64,000 nucleotides of DNA. It comes from Streptomyces sp. NBC_01591. Lineage in GTDB: Bacteria > Actinomycetota > Actinomycetes > Streptomycetales > Streptomycetaceae. The stretch covers positions 62,001 through 126,000 of the forward strand of contig NZ_CP109327.1 of NCBI RefSeq assembly GCF_035918155.1. The letters are read 5' to 3'. Below the pieces are notes generated by a model. The model saw only the letters and a program-made list of their open reading frames with translations. It was not told where the DNA came from and searched no databases. Below are positions 17,696 to 27,021 of this stretch, piece after piece (position 1 is the stretch's first letter; the number at the start of each line of letters is the position of its first letter). A program made the translations under genes and the position numbers.

Positions 17696-17814
17696 GCGGA
17701 GAAGGAAACGAACGCCCGCGACGGCGTGGTCGGTCTCATCCAGATGATCGACGCTGCCGGCTGCCTCCTCGGCGCCCCTCACGATCGAGATCACGAACTA
17801 CGGCTGGAGTACTA

Positions 17815-19236
17815 GTGTGATGCGCCAGAAAAGGCGGTCTTAAGTCTGTAGGCTGTTTTTATGTCGCATCGAGGCCCTCGTGCTGTCGAAGTCGTGCTGT
17901 CCGCTGAGGAGCGTGCGGAGTTGCTGCGCTGGGCGGGTGGCGGGGTGCCGGCCCGTGTGGCCGAGCGGGCGCGGATCATCCTGGCCTGTGCGGACGGGGC
18001 GTCAAATACCGCTGTGGCGGCGGACTGTGGGGTGTCCGTGGAGACGGTGCGCAAGTGGCGTTCGCGGTTCGTGGCCCGGCGGCTGGCGGGCTTGGTGGAT
18101 GAGCCGCGGCCGGGCCGGCGCAAGCCGGACCTGGTGCTCAGCGAAGCCGAGCGTGCGGAGCTGACGCGCTGGGCGCGGCGGGCGAAGACCGCGCAGTTCC
18201 TGGCACTGCGCGCGAAGATCGTGCTGCGGTGTGCGGAGGGCGGGACGAACAAGGAGGTCGCGGCCGAACTCGGCATCGCCCACGCGACGGTGAACCGCTG
18301 GCGCTCCAGGTTCATCACCCTGCGTCTGGACGGACTGACGGACGAGCCCCGCCCCGGCAGGCCGCCCTCGGTCCTGCTCGACCAGGTCGAGGACGTACTC
18401 GTGGCGACTCTGGAGTCCGTCCCGGGCAAGGACACGCACTGGTCGCGTGCCTCGATGGCGAAGCACAGCGGGCTGTCGAAATCGACCGTCGGGCGGATCT
18501 GGAAGAAGTTCGACCTCAAGCCCCACCTGCAGGACTCCTTCAGACTGTCCACCGACCCGCAGTTCGTCGCCAAGGTCGTCGACGTCGTCGGCCTCTACCA
18601 CCAGCCGCCGGAGAAGGCGGTGGTTCTCTGCGTCGATGAAAAGAGCCAGATCCAGGCACTGGACCGCTCGCAGCCGGTACTGCCGATGATGCCGGGCATG
18701 CCCGAACGCCGCACCCACGACTACTACCGGCACGGGATCACCAGCCTGTTCGCCGCCTTCAACATCGCCGACGGCACCGTCATATCGGAACTGCACCGCC
18801 GCCACCGCGCCATCGAGTTCAAGAAGTTCCTGATCCGGATCGACAAGGCCGTGCCCAGCGGACTCGACGTCCATCTGGTCTGTGACAAATTACGCCACCC
18901 ACAACACCGCCGAGATCAAGACGTGGCTGGGAAAACACCCCCGCTTCCACGTCCACTTCACCCCGACCGGCTCTTCCTGGATGAACCAGGTCGAGCGGTG
19001 GTTCGGCCTGCTGACCGACAAACTCATCCGCCGCGGCGTCCACACTTCCGTGACAGCCCTGGAGAAGGACATCACCGCCTGGATCGACACCTGGAACGAG
19101 AACCCGAAGCCGTTCACCTGGACCAAGACCGCCGACGAGATCCTCAAGTCCCTCGCCGACTACCTCACCAAAATCAGCCCACCCAGCACCGAAAACCAGC
19201 GGCAGACTTAAGATCACCTTTTCTGGCGCATCACAC
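17815..19236 (+). mobile_element. IS630 family element with TA duplication
   Basis: A 1422-bp element flanked by TA at 17813-17814 and 19237-19238. The ends are long inverted repeats of over 30 bp with two mismatches, starting GTGTGATGCGCCAGAAAAGG. It sits inside the CTAG shared by two abutting IS701 ends. Confidence 0.93.
17861..19211 (+). pseudogene. IS630 family transposase, one frameshift
   Basis: The protein starts MSHRGPRAVEVVLSAEERAE and has two tandem HTH units (GVSVETVRKWRSRFVARRL; GIAHATVNRWRSRFITLRL). The DDE domain begins with D in VVLCVDEKSQIQ. An extra A in an AAA run near 18888 shifts the frame exactly at the second Asp (LVCDNYATH). The rest, with Glu in WMNQVERWFG, continues to TAA at 19211. 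The intact length would be about 449 residues. Confidence 0.88.
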
Positions 19237-19335
19237 TAGCACTCCTGCTGTAGATCGCGATCTTCATGCTTGAGTGGGTTGTCGCTGGTAGTGGCTGGTC
19301 TGTGACAGGGCCTGGTGGCGGCGTCGCCAACGAGA
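19237..19335 (-). mobile_element. IS701 remnant (IS701-b), left end only
   Basis: About 100 bp starting CTAGCACTCCTGCTGTAG and continuing GATCGCGATCTTCATGCTTG is homologous to the left end of IS701-a (15863 onward), including the codons for a transposase C-terminus. Homology stops near 19335. Confidence 0.75.
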
Positions 19336-19558
19336 CCCCGTGGGGGCGGGCCGGCGGGTGAGGGTGGCTGGCCTGCCCCGCCGGGGTTTCGGGCTCGCCG
19401 CAGGCGGGACCAGGACGTGACGTACGAGCACGACGAGGGGACGAAGGCAGAATCCGCAGCCTGTTCCGTCGGCGGCCCTGACTCCGGCAGGGCGATGGCG
19501 TCGGATTCCAAGGATCGTCGCAACACGTGATCGCCGTTGTGTGATGGCGAGCAGTCTA

Positions 19559-19597
19559 GACAGCCGCTCCGCCGGGCTACCCGGCCGAGCGGCTGTC
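19559..19597. terminator. Near-perfect 39-nt hairpin upstream of the methyltransferase
   Basis: GACAGCCGCTC (19559-19569) pairs with GAGCGGCTGTC (19587-19597), and the interior GCCGGG pairs with CCCGGC around CTA. Only one C-C mismatch interrupts the stem. It may be a terminator or attenuator. No gene is seen in 19336-19684. Confidence 0.5.
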
Positions 19598-19684
19598 GGT
19601 CGTTCCAGGCCGGGCGCCCCGGCCAGCTCACATTTATCTCGGTTGTGGTTTCGCAGGCGGCCGAGGGGCTGATGGACTCACGCC

Positions 19685-20341
19685 ATGACGACTTTGCTGC
19701 CCCGCGTCCTTCGAGCACTTGAGCAGTTCCATGCCGCCCATCCCTGGGACCACAACGCCCATTACCACCGGTGGATCCTGCGCCAGCTGGCCAGCCGTTT
19801 CAACAGGGCTTTGGACGTCGGATCAGGGAGCGGTGACCTCGCCAGACTCCTGGCCTCACGGGCCGGAGCGGTGCACGGTATCGACGTCGATCCCACGATC
19901 GTCGATCGCGCGCGGGAACTCACAAAACCCGCCGCCCCGGTGACCTTCACTGTCGGAGACGCCTTGAAGGATGTGCCGCCTGGTCCCTACAACGTCATCA
20001 CATGTGTCGCCACCATCCACCACATGCCGTTCAGCGACGCCCTCACCTGCTTCCGTCAGGAGCTGGCGCCTGGCGGAACGCTGGTCGTCGTCGGCGTGTA
20101 TCGCCCGCAGTCTCGGAGCGATTACCTGATCGACGCCGTGGCCATTCCGGCGAACGTGGCCATGGCCTGGATCAAGAACAAGGGCCGCAAGGCGCCGCGA
20201 CCAGCCTCAATGACCGCCCCGACCCGACCGGCAACTACGACCTTTGCAGACATCGTTCGCGACGCCCACCAGGCGCTACCCGGTGCACGGCTGCACCGAC
20301 GACTGTTTTGGCGCTACACGCTGGTCTGGCACCGCCACTAG
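19685..20341 (+). CDS. Class I SAM-dependent methyltransferase
   Basis: A 218-residue protein of the Methyltransf_11/25 type. The SAM-binding motif I reads ALDVGSGSGDLARLL, the acidic residue of motif II is in VHGIDVDP, and motif IV is YNVITCVATIHHM, followed by PGGTLVVVGVYRPQ. Length and motif order are complete and the frame is intact. The substrate (small molecule or other) cannot be read from the sequence. It is a single gene; its 3' end meets the decayed IS30. Confidence 0.88.
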   Translation: MTTLLPRVLRALEQFHAAHPWDHNAHYHRWILRQLASRFNRALDVGSGSGDLARLLASRAGAVHGIDVDPTIVDRARELTKPAAPVTFTVGDALKDVPPGPYNVITCVATIHHMPFSDALTCFRQELAPGGTLVVVGVYRPQSRSDYLIDAVAIPANVAMAWIKNKGRKAPRPASMTAPTRPATTTFADIVRDAHQALPGARLHRRLFWRYTLVWHRH

Positions 20342-20399
20342 GAGGTCGGCCTCGGCTTGGCCTGGGGCCAAAGGCGCCGCGCGGAGGGCCCCCTGTGCC

Positions 20400-21632
20400 G
20401 TCAGGAGTCCCGTACTCAGCAGACTTTGCAGGCGCTCGGCTGGAGTTTCCCAGCCGAGCGTTTTGCGTGGGCGGCTGTTGAGTTCGGCAGCCACCGCGTC
20501 CAGGTGCTCGCGGGTGTGCCGGGACAGGTCGGTTCCCTTGGCAAAGTACTGCCGGAGAAGGCCGTTCGTATTCTCGTTCGAGCCGCGCTGCCAGGGACTG
20601 CCCGGGTTGCAGAAGTAGACCGGCATGTTCGCGGCGGCGGAGAAGAGCTCATGACCTGCCATCTCGTTGCCCTGGTCCCAGGTCAGTGACCGTCGCAGAT
20701 GGGGCGGAAGCTGGCTGATGGTGGCGGTGAGCGCCTGGTGGAAGTGCTCTGCCCGATGCCCGTTGGGCAGGTGCACCAGCATGGTGAAGCGGGTCGTGCG
20801 CTCGACGAGTGTGCCGATGGCGGAGCGGTGGTCGGCGCCGACGATGCAGTCGCCTTCCCAGTGGCCGGGTATGGCGCGATCAGCCGCTTCAGCGGGCCGG
20901 TCGCTAATCATCACCATGGGGGCGGTGAACCGGGGCTGCCGCTTGTTTGCCTGGCGGTGGGGGCGCCGGCGGGCCCGCCCGCTCCGCAGGGCCTTGGTGA
21001 GTTCGCGGTGGAGTTCTCCACGGCCTTGGATGTAGAGGGCCTGGTAGATCGTCTCGTGCGTCACGCGCATCTCCGGGTGGACGGGCAAGTCCCGGCGGAG
21101 CTGGTGGGCTATCTGCTCCGGGCTCCAGCGCCGTTCCAGACGCTCTTGAATGTAGTCACGCAGCCGCGGACACCGGCCGATCTTCCCGGCCTTGGGGCGA
21201 GGTCGGCGGGCATCGGCACGGGCCTGGGCGACGTCAGGCCGGTAGGTCCACTCGGTGCCGCGCCGAGCGCGCCGTTGCGGCGTATTTCTCGGCGATGATC
21301 GACGGGCTGCGGCCCAGCTCGGCGGCAATCGTGCGGATGGACACCTTCTCCCGCAGCCGGTCAGCGATGTGGATGCGCTCATCTGCACCGAGGTAGCGGC
21401 CGGACGAAACGGGGACGGCCGCCCGCTGTGAACGAACGGGCGGCTCGACCCTGCCGCTATTGAGCAGGCGGCCGTTACGCCACCCACGAGCGGTCCGCAC
21501 ATGGACACCTACACGCTTGGCCGCATCTGCACTGCTGTAGCCCTGTTGCACGAGCCGGAAGTATTCCTCCCGCTCAGCATGGAGCCTCTTGCGCCCCTGC
21601 GGCCTGCGGTCCTTCCGAGCTTCGAACCCCAT
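20400..21632 (-). pseudogene. IS30 family transposase, decayed
   Basis: The HTH part (from 21632; EYFRLVQQGYSSADAAKRVG, IRTIAAELGRSPSI) and the catalytic part (GTEWTYRPDVAQARADARRP, HWEGDCIVGADHRSAIGTLV, LTWDQGNEMAGH, RGSNENTNGLLRQYF) lie in different frames. Two small indels near 21260-21295 separate them, one missing C and one extra GC. The frame runs on past the usual IS30 C-terminus into the end of the methyltransferase gene, so the element's left terminus is probably lost. The catalytic Asp, Asp and Glu can be seen. Confidence 0.82.
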
Positions 21633-21706
21633 CGCATCCCCTGAGCTGGGGTGTTGCGACGACGGCTAGAACGGAGGCCACTGGGGCGGGGGCTCTTTCG
21701 TGCCTG

Positions 21707-22171
21707 TCAGCCGGTCTTGCCGCCAGTGAGGGCGATGTCCAGGTGCGCGAGCAGTGTGTCGAGTGTGGCCAGCTGTTGTGGTTCGAGGCGGCCGAAGCGC
21801 TGGCGAAGCACGTGCGTGCCTGCTTCTTCCGCGGCCCTTAGTGCCGTGCGGCCGATGTCGGTGATGGAGACGGTCTTGCGGCGGCGGTCCTCGGGGTCGC
21901 CGGTTCGGGCGACCATGCCGAGGCGCTCCAGGCCCTCCACGATCTGGGTGACGGAGCGCGGTGCTTGGCCGAGGGAGGCGGCCAGCTGTGCTTGGTGGAG
22001 CGCGCCGCTGCTGACCAGTGCCTGAAGGACCTTGGTGCGGGACAGGGACAGGCCTGCGGTCGCCAGCATGTGCTGGTCGACCTGTTCGCGCAGGCTGTAC
22101 GCGAGGGTGAGGAAGGACAGTCCCACCTGCTCCGGGGCGCTGCCTGCCGTTGTTGATTCGTGCTGCTCCAT
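21707..22171 (-). CDS. MarR family transcriptional regulator
   Basis: From ATG 22171 the protein has about 154 residues: a helical N-terminus (LSFLTLAYSLREQVDQHML), then the winged HTH (LSRTKVLQALVSSGALHQAQ, SLGQAPRSVTQIVEGLERLG) with the wing GMVARTGDPEDRRRKTVSIT, and C-terminal dimer helices. An open frame continues far upstream but is antisense to the SDR gene. It is divergent from the SDR gene, and the 57-bp gap contains a perfect 12-bp palindrome. It probably represses itself and the SDR-MMPL genes and responds to a small phenolic or drug-like ligand. Confidence 0.9.
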   Translation of the reverse strand: MEQHESTTAGSAPEQVGLSFLTLAYSLREQVDQHMLATAGLSLSRTKVLQALVSSGALHQAQLAASLGQAPRSVTQIVEGLERLGMVARTGDPEDRRRKTVSITDIGRTALRAAEEAGTHVLRQRFGRLEPQQLATLDTLLAHLDIALTGGKTG

Positions 22172-22200
22172 GGTTCGGGTATCCTCGCACAACATAATCA

Positions 22201-22212
22201 TGAGGTACCTCA
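22201..22212. promoter_or_regulatory. Putative MarR operator, perfect 12-bp palindrome
   Basis: TGAGGTACCTCA lies between the divergent MarR (start 22171) and SDR (start 22229) genes, just downstream of a TAAT-like -10 sequence for the SDR direction. Position and symmetry suit a MarR dimer site. Confidence 0.65.
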
Positions 22213-22228
22213 CGAAAGGGGTTGTGGG

Positions 22229-23095
22229 ATGGATCGTCCCGTCGCTGTGATCACGGGAGCCACCTCCGGGCTGGGCCGCATCGCTGCCTTCGAGCTGGCC
22301 CGCCGGGGCTACCACATCGGCACCGTGGCCCGCTCCCGCAGCAAGGCACAAGCCCTCGTCGCCGACCTGAGGGCGGTGACCGCCGAGCCCGTCGATGTCT
22401 TCCATGCCGACCTCGGCGTGCTCTCCGACGCCCGCCGCGCGGGCGAGGAGATCGCCGCGCGCTATCCGCGCCTGGACGTCCTGGTGAACAACGCCGGCCT
22501 GCACGCCTTCGCGCAGCGCATCACCACCGAGGGCCTCGCGGAGATGACGGCGGTGAACTACCTCGGCCCGTTCGTCCTGACCGAGGCGCTGACGGCGAAG
22601 CTCGGCGCCTCGGCGCCGGTCCGGATCGTCAACGTCGCCTCCGAAGCAGCCCAGCAGGCGAAAACGATCGCCCCGGCCGAGGATCTGCGGCGCACCGAGC
22701 CCTACACCCGGCGGGAGTCGATGTCCCTGTACGGGCGCACCAAGTTGATGACCATCATGTGGACGCAGGAACTCGCCCGCCGCCTGGATGCGGACAAGGT
22801 GACCGTGAACTGCTGCGACCCCGGCTTCAACGCCACCGGCCTGGGCCGGGACCTGCCCGGCTCCGCCGTCCTGCAGCGGGTGCTGAACACCCTGAGGATC
22901 GGCGATCCCCGCAAGGGCGCTGGCATCATCGTGCGACTCGCCACCGACCCGGCGCTCGCGGGCACCACCGGGGGCTACTTCTCCGTCCGTGACGCCCGTC
23001 CCTTGCAGTGCCCCGAGCCCGGCCGGGAGCCGCGCGTGCAGCGGGAGCTGTGGGACGCGACGGTGGCGCTTCTTGCCGCCCGCCCGGCTGGCTGA
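22229..23095 (+). CDS. Short-chain dehydrogenase/reductase
   Basis: From ATG 22229 (AAAGGGG upstream) the protein has 288 residues. The NAD(P)-binding motif TGATSGLG is at about residues 9-16, NNAG follows at about 90, and the active-site Tyr and Lys are in YGRTK. The overall pattern resembles the retinol dehydrogenase/WW-domain oxidoreductase-like branch of classical SDRs. It is followed by the MMPL transporter. Regulation by the divergent MarR is likely. Substrate unknown. Confidence 0.88.
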   Translation: MDRPVAVITGATSGLGRIAAFELARRGYHIGTVARSRSKAQALVADLRAVTAEPVDVFHADLGVLSDARRAGEEIAARYPRLDVLVNNAGLHAFAQRITTEGLAEMTAVNYLGPFVLTEALTAKLGASAPVRIVNVASEAAQQAKTIAPAEDLRRTEPYTRRESMSLYGRTKLMTIMWTQELARRLDADKVTVNCCDPGFNATGLGRDLPGSAVLQRVLNTLRIGDPRKGAGIIVRLATDPALAGTTGGYFSVRDARPLQCPEPGREPRVQRELWDATVALLAARPAG

Positions 23096-23268
23096 GACCC
23101 GGGACGTCCGCCTCGAGGAGGACACCGCCCGGTACGGGGGTACCGTCCCGGCCGCAGATTCGTCCTCGCGTAGCTCATTTCAGCCGCACGCGACTTCTAC
23201 GTTCATGGGCGGAGCCTGTCGGGCTCGCCCTCACACATCCGTTTTCCCTCTTGGTGGGAGTAACTTTC

Positions 23269-25503
23269 GTGGCCACCTTTCTCTACCGGCTCGGCCGGCT
23301 CGCCTTCCGGCGGCGCAGGCTGGTGCTGCTGGCGTGGATCGCGGTGCTCGTCGCCGCGGTCATCGGCGTCAGCAGCGTGTCGGGCAGTACGACGGACGAC
23401 TTCACGCTTCCCGGAACCCAGTCGCAGCAGGCCATCGACCTGCTGGAGAAGGAGTTCCCGCAGGCTTCGGCCGGCGGCGCCACGGCCCGTGTGGTCATCG
23501 AGGCTCCGGACGGGCAGAAGCTGACGTCCGCCGCGCACAAGCAGGAGGTGGAGTCCCTGGTCGCCGACCTGCGCAAGGCACCGCAGGTGGCGAACGTCGC
23601 CGACCCCTTCACCGCCGGCCTGGTCAGCTCCTCGGGCAGCATCGCCTACGCCCAGGTGACCTACGCCGTCCCGCAGGCCGACATCACTCCCGCCGCGTCG
23701 GACGCCCTGCACGAGGTGGCGGACAAGGGCGAGAAGGCAAGCCTGAAGATCAGCCTCGGCGGCAACGCGGTGCTGGAGGAGGAGCAGAGCAACGCGGCCG
23801 AACTGATCGGCCTGCTGGTCGCCGCATTCGTCCTGGTCATCACCTTCGGTTCACTGGTCGCGGCCGGACTGCCCCTGGTGTCTGCGATCGTCGGCGTCGG
23901 CATCGCCCTGTGTGCCATCACCGTCGCCTCGTCGTTCGTCGACATGGCCTCCAACGCGCAGACCCTGGCGCTCATGCTGGGTCTGGCGGTGGCCATCGAC
24001 TACGCCCTGTTCATCGTCTCCCGCTACCGCACAGAGCTGCGTGAGGGGCACACGCCCGAGGAAGCCGCCGGGCGTGCCCTGGGCACCGCGGGCTCGGCGG
24101 TGGTCTTCGCCGGTCTGACCGTCGTCATCGCGCTCGCCGGTCTGAGTGTCATCGGCATCGCGATGCTCACCACCATGGGCCTGGCCGCGGCCTTCGCCAT
24201 CACCGTCGCCGTGCTGGTCGCGCTCACCCTCCTGCCGGCCACGCTGGGCTTCACCGGTACCCGCGTGGCCCACGGCCGCCTCACCACACGCCGCGTGCGT
24301 GCCGAGCAGCACGGCCGACGCGTCACGATGGGCGTTCGCTGGGGTCGCTTCGTCACCCGCCACCCCTGGAAGATGCTGCTGGCGTCGGTTATCGGCCTGG
24401 GTGTGCTGGCCATTCCGGCACTGTCGCTGCGGCTGACCCTGCCCGACGACAGCATGGCCGCTCCCGGCAGCACCCAGCGCGTGGCCTACGACACGCTCAG
24501 CAAGGGTTTCGGGCCGGGCTTCAGCGGCCCGCTGACCATCGTCGTCGACGCTCGCGACAGCGACGACGCCAAGACCGCGGCCATGGACACCTCCGCCATG
24601 CTGGAGGGTCTCGACGACGTCGCCACCGTACGGCCCCCGGTCTTCAACGAGGCCGGTGACGTCGCCCTGATCACTGCGGTGCCGAGCAGTCCGCCCACCA
24701 GCCAGGAGACCGTCGACCTGGTCGGCGACATCCGCGAGGGCAGCGACGCGGTGGAGAAGGACAGCGGCACGCAGGTGATGGTGACAGGCACGACCGCGCT
24801 CAACATCGATGTCTCCGCCAAGCTCGGCGAGGCGATGGTGCCCTACCTGGCCATCGTCGTCGGCCTCGCGCTGGTCCTGCTGCTCCTCGTGTTCCGCTCG
24901 GTCCTGATCCCGATCAAGGCCGCGGCCGGCTTCCTGCTCAGCGTCGTCGCCACCCTCGGCGTGCTGGTCGCCGTGTTCCAGTGGGGCTGGCTCAAGGACG
25001 TCTTCGGCGTCGACGAGACCGCACCCATCGTCAGCCTGCTGCCTATCCTGCTGATCGGCGTGGTCTTCGGCCTGGCCATGGACTACGAGGTGTTCCTCGT
25101 CTCCGGGATGCGCGAGGCCTATGTCCACGGCGCCGGCCCCACCGAAGCGATCGTCACCGGGTTCCGCCACGGCGCCCGCGTGGTCACCGCCGCCGCCATC
25201 ATCATGATCTCGGTGTTCGCCGGGTTCCTCCTCGACGACATCGCCCTGGTGAAATCCATCGGCATGGGCCTTGCCACCGCGGTCCTCTTCGACGCCTTCG
25301 TCATCCGCATGACCCTCGTCCCCGCGGTGATGACCCTGCTCGGCGCACGGGCCTGGGCACTTCCCCGCTGGCTCGACCGCCTCCTGCCCAACGTCGACGT
25401 GGAGGGCGAGAAGCTCCGCCGGGTACTGGCCGAACGCGACCGCCAGACCCGCTTCCCCGCGCAGAACGACCAGGAGCCGACGGCGCCCGCGCCCATCGGA
25501 TAG
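23269..25503 (+). CDS. MMPL/RND-type membrane transporter
   Basis: From GTG 23269 (GGGAG upstream) the protein has 744 residues, normal for actinobacterial MMPL transporters. It has two repeats, each one span, a large extracytoplasmic domain, then five to six spans (first cluster about 175-370, second about 520-700). The proton-relay region reads LAVAIDYALFIVSRYR in the first half and GLAMDYEVFLVSGMREAY in the second, both with the conserved Asp-Tyr pair. MMPL proteins export lipids, siderophores or drugs using the proton gradient. A strong terminator follows. The neighbouring regulator and kinase suggest envelope stress or drug export. Confidence 0.92.
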   Translation: MATFLYRLGRLAFRRRRLVLLAWIAVLVAAVIGVSSVSGSTTDDFTLPGTQSQQAIDLLEKEFPQASAGGATARVVIEAPDGQKLTSAAHKQEVESLVADLRKAPQVANVADPFTAGLVSSSGSIAYAQVTYAVPQADITPAASDALHEVADKGEKASLKISLGGNAVLEEEQSNAAELIGLLVAAFVLVITFGSLVAAGLPLVSAIVGVGIALCAITVASSFVDMASNAQTLALMLGLAVAIDYALFIVSRYRTELREGHTPEEAAGRALGTAGSAVVFAGLTVVIALAGLSVIGIAMLTTMGLAAAFAITVAVLVALTLLPATLGFTGTRVAHGRLTTRRVRAEQHGRRVTMGVRWGRFVTRHPWKMLLASVIGLGVLAIPALSLRLTLPDDSMAAPGSTQRVAYDTLSKGFGPGFSGPLTIVVDARDSDDAKTAAMDTSAMLEGLDDVATVRPPVFNEAGDVALITAVPSSPPTSQETVDLVGDIREGSDAVEKDSGTQVMVTGTTALNIDVSAKLGEAMVPYLAIVVGLALVLLLLVFRSVLIPIKAAAGFLLSVVATLGVLVAVFQWGWLKDVFGVDETAPIVSLLPILLIGVVFGLAMDYEVFLVSGMREAYVHGAGPTEAIVTGFRHGARVVTAAAIIMISVFAGFLLDDIALVKSIGMGLATAVLFDAFVIRMTLVPAVMTLLGARAWALPRWLDRLLPNVDVEGEKLRRVLAERDRQTRFPAQNDQEPTAPAPIG

Positions 25504-25573
25504 GCACAGCCCCGGCACACCCCGACCCCGCCTGCCGGCCCCCACCCCCCCGAGGGGCGGCAGACGGCCCCCC

Positions 25574-25625
25574 GGGGCCCGGACAGCACACCGTGCACCG
25601 CACATCGGCTGTCCGGGCCCCTTTT
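25574..25625 (+). terminator. Rho-independent terminator after the MMPL gene
   Basis: GGGGCCCGGACAGC (25574-25587) pairs perfectly over 14 bp with GCTGTCCGGGCCCC (25608-25621) and is followed by TTTT. It separates the transporter unit from the two-component genes. Confidence 0.88.
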
Positions 25626-25701
25626 GCCCCCGCCCGCCGGTTCACGCTCCCCATGGAGCGGCGGGCGGCCCTCCCGGACAGCGAAAAGGCCCCCACCTGC
25701 C

Positions 25702-27021
25702 ATGAGCGAGCCGACCACCCGAGAACCTGTACACGGCACCTCGCCCCATGCTTCCCGGCTTCCGCGGTCACTGACCAGCGACCCCGACCACCGCGTCACG
25801 GTGTCGATCATCAGCGGGCTGGCCGCCTGGCGGATACTCGACCGCGACCACCCCCGTCTGCGGCTGTGGGCCGTGCCCGTCTTCTGCGCCGTCCTCGCAC
25901 TGCCCGCTCTGCTCAACCCGGCCAACCGCGCCCACCTGCCAAGCGAGATCGTCCTCACCCTCGCCTACACGGTTCCGCTGCTGTGGCGGGAACGACGGCC
26001 CGGCCTGGTGTTCGCGATCACCACAGCCGCCTCCGTCCTCGCGCTGCCGCTGAACGTCCTCAACGGCGCCGACGCGGCCCGGATCGTCGCGCTCTACAAC
26101 GTCGGCCGCTACGGTAGCCACCGCCAGCTGGTCCTCGCCTGCACGGTCACCGCCGCCCAGCTCGTTCTCTGGATCGCGGCATTCTGGGGAAGCGGCCATC
26201 TGCAACACGCCAAGCGCCCAGAAATCGTCACACTGCTGGCCATGCTCGCCGTGACCGCCTGCGCCGCACTGGCCCTCACCGGACGCCTGGCGAAAGCCTA
26301 CATTGTGGCCCTGGAGACCGAGCGGGACCAACAGACCCGCCTGGCCGCAGCCGCGGAGCGCACCCGCGTCTCCCACGAGATGCACGACATCCTCGGCCAC
26401 ACCCTCGCCGTGATCATCGGGCTGGCCGACGGAGCTGCCGCTCTGGCCAGGTCCCGCTCGGAGAAATCCGCCGACACCCTCGACCTCATCGGTGACAGCG
26501 GCCGCGAGGCCCTCGCGGAACTACGCCGCCTGCTCATCGTGGTCGACAACCCCGCGACACCACGGGACACCACCCCGCTCGCCCCGCAGCCGACCCTTCA
26601 GGACCTGCCCACGCTGCTCCACCGCGTCCGCGCCGCCGGCCCCACCGCCGACCTGCACACCAACGGGGACCTGACACCGCTCAGTCCCGGCCTTCAGCTC
26701 ACCGTCTACCGCATCGTGCAGGAAGCCCTCACCAACACCCTCAAACATGCCGCGGCCGACACCACCGTGTCCGTCGACCTGTACAGAGATGAGGAATCGG
26801 TGCACGTCACGGTGGAGGACACGGGCCCGACCCGTGCGGCGGACAGCGAACGGCACGCCAGGCACAGCGGGCAAGGACTGGTCGGCATGCGCCACCGCGC
26901 CGCCCTCTACCAGGGGCGCATCAGCGCAGGCCCGACCCTCGCTGGCGGCTGGCGCGTCCACACCGTCCTGAGCACATCCCGCACCCTGCCCAGCGCCGCC
27001 CAGGAGAAGCACCGCATATGA
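25702..27021 (+). CDS. NarL-type sensor histidine kinase
   Basis: From ATG 25702 the protein has about 439 residues. Several membrane spans occupy residues about 35-205, without a large external loop. HisKA_3 follows with the phosphoacceptor in RTRVSHEMHDILGHTL (His about 225). The ATPase domain shows YRIVQEALTNTLKHA (N box), VEDTGP and GQGLVGMRHR. It overlaps the response regulator start by ATGA, so the two are co-translated. An in-frame ATG at 25624 lies inside the terminator region and is less likely. The signal is probably membrane-borne. Confidence 0.9.
   Translation: MSEPTTREPVHGTSPHASRLPRSLTSDPDHRVTVSIISGLAAWRILDRDHPRLRLWAVPVFCAVLALPALLNPANRAHLPSEIVLTLAYTVPLLWRERRPGLVFAITTAASVLALPLNVLNGADAARIVALYNVGRYGSHRQLVLACTVTAAQLVLWIAAFWGSGHLQHAKRPEIVTLLAMLAVTACAALALTGRLAKAYIVALETERDQQTRLAAAAERTRVSHEMHDILGHTLAVIIGLADGAAALARSRSEKSADTLDLIGDSGREALAELRRLLIVVDNPATPRDTTPLAPQPTLQDLPTLLHRVRAAGPTADLHTNGDLTPLSPGLQLTVYRIVQEALTNTLKHAAADTTVSVDLYRDEESVHVTVEDTGPTRAADSERHARHSGQGLVGMRHRAALYQGRISAGPTLAGGWRVHTVLSTSRTLPSAAQEKHRI

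Larger units (their letters stand above)
15863..17815 (-). mobile_element. IS701 family element with MazF/PemK passenger (IS701-a)
   Basis: Left end TACTCCAGCCGTAGATCGTG (15867) and, read inward from the right, TACTCCAGCCGTAGTTCGTG (ending about 17811) form a near-perfect terminal repeat. CTAA and CTAG sit at the outer edges, the CTAR-type target of IS701. The element is about 1.95 kb, longer than a simple IS701, because a toxin-like gene occupies its right third. Its right CTAG is shared with the left end of a second IS701 remnant, and an IS630 has inserted there. Confidence 0.8.

Noticed and set aside
19515..19526. CGTCGCAACAC as a left end of IS30, which would make the methyltransferase an IS passenger
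   Set aside because: Only an 11-bp match to the right end with no further similarity; the methyltransferase has the look of an ordinary gene.
21707..23125. A 472-codon minus-strand frame covering MarR and the opposite strand of the SDR gene
   Set aside because: Only the last 154 codons are MarR; the rest is antisense to a clear SDR gene and reflects high third-position GC.
23851..25605. A 584-codon minus-strand frame
   Set aside because: Fully antisense to the MMPL transporter, composition GC-driven, no domain.
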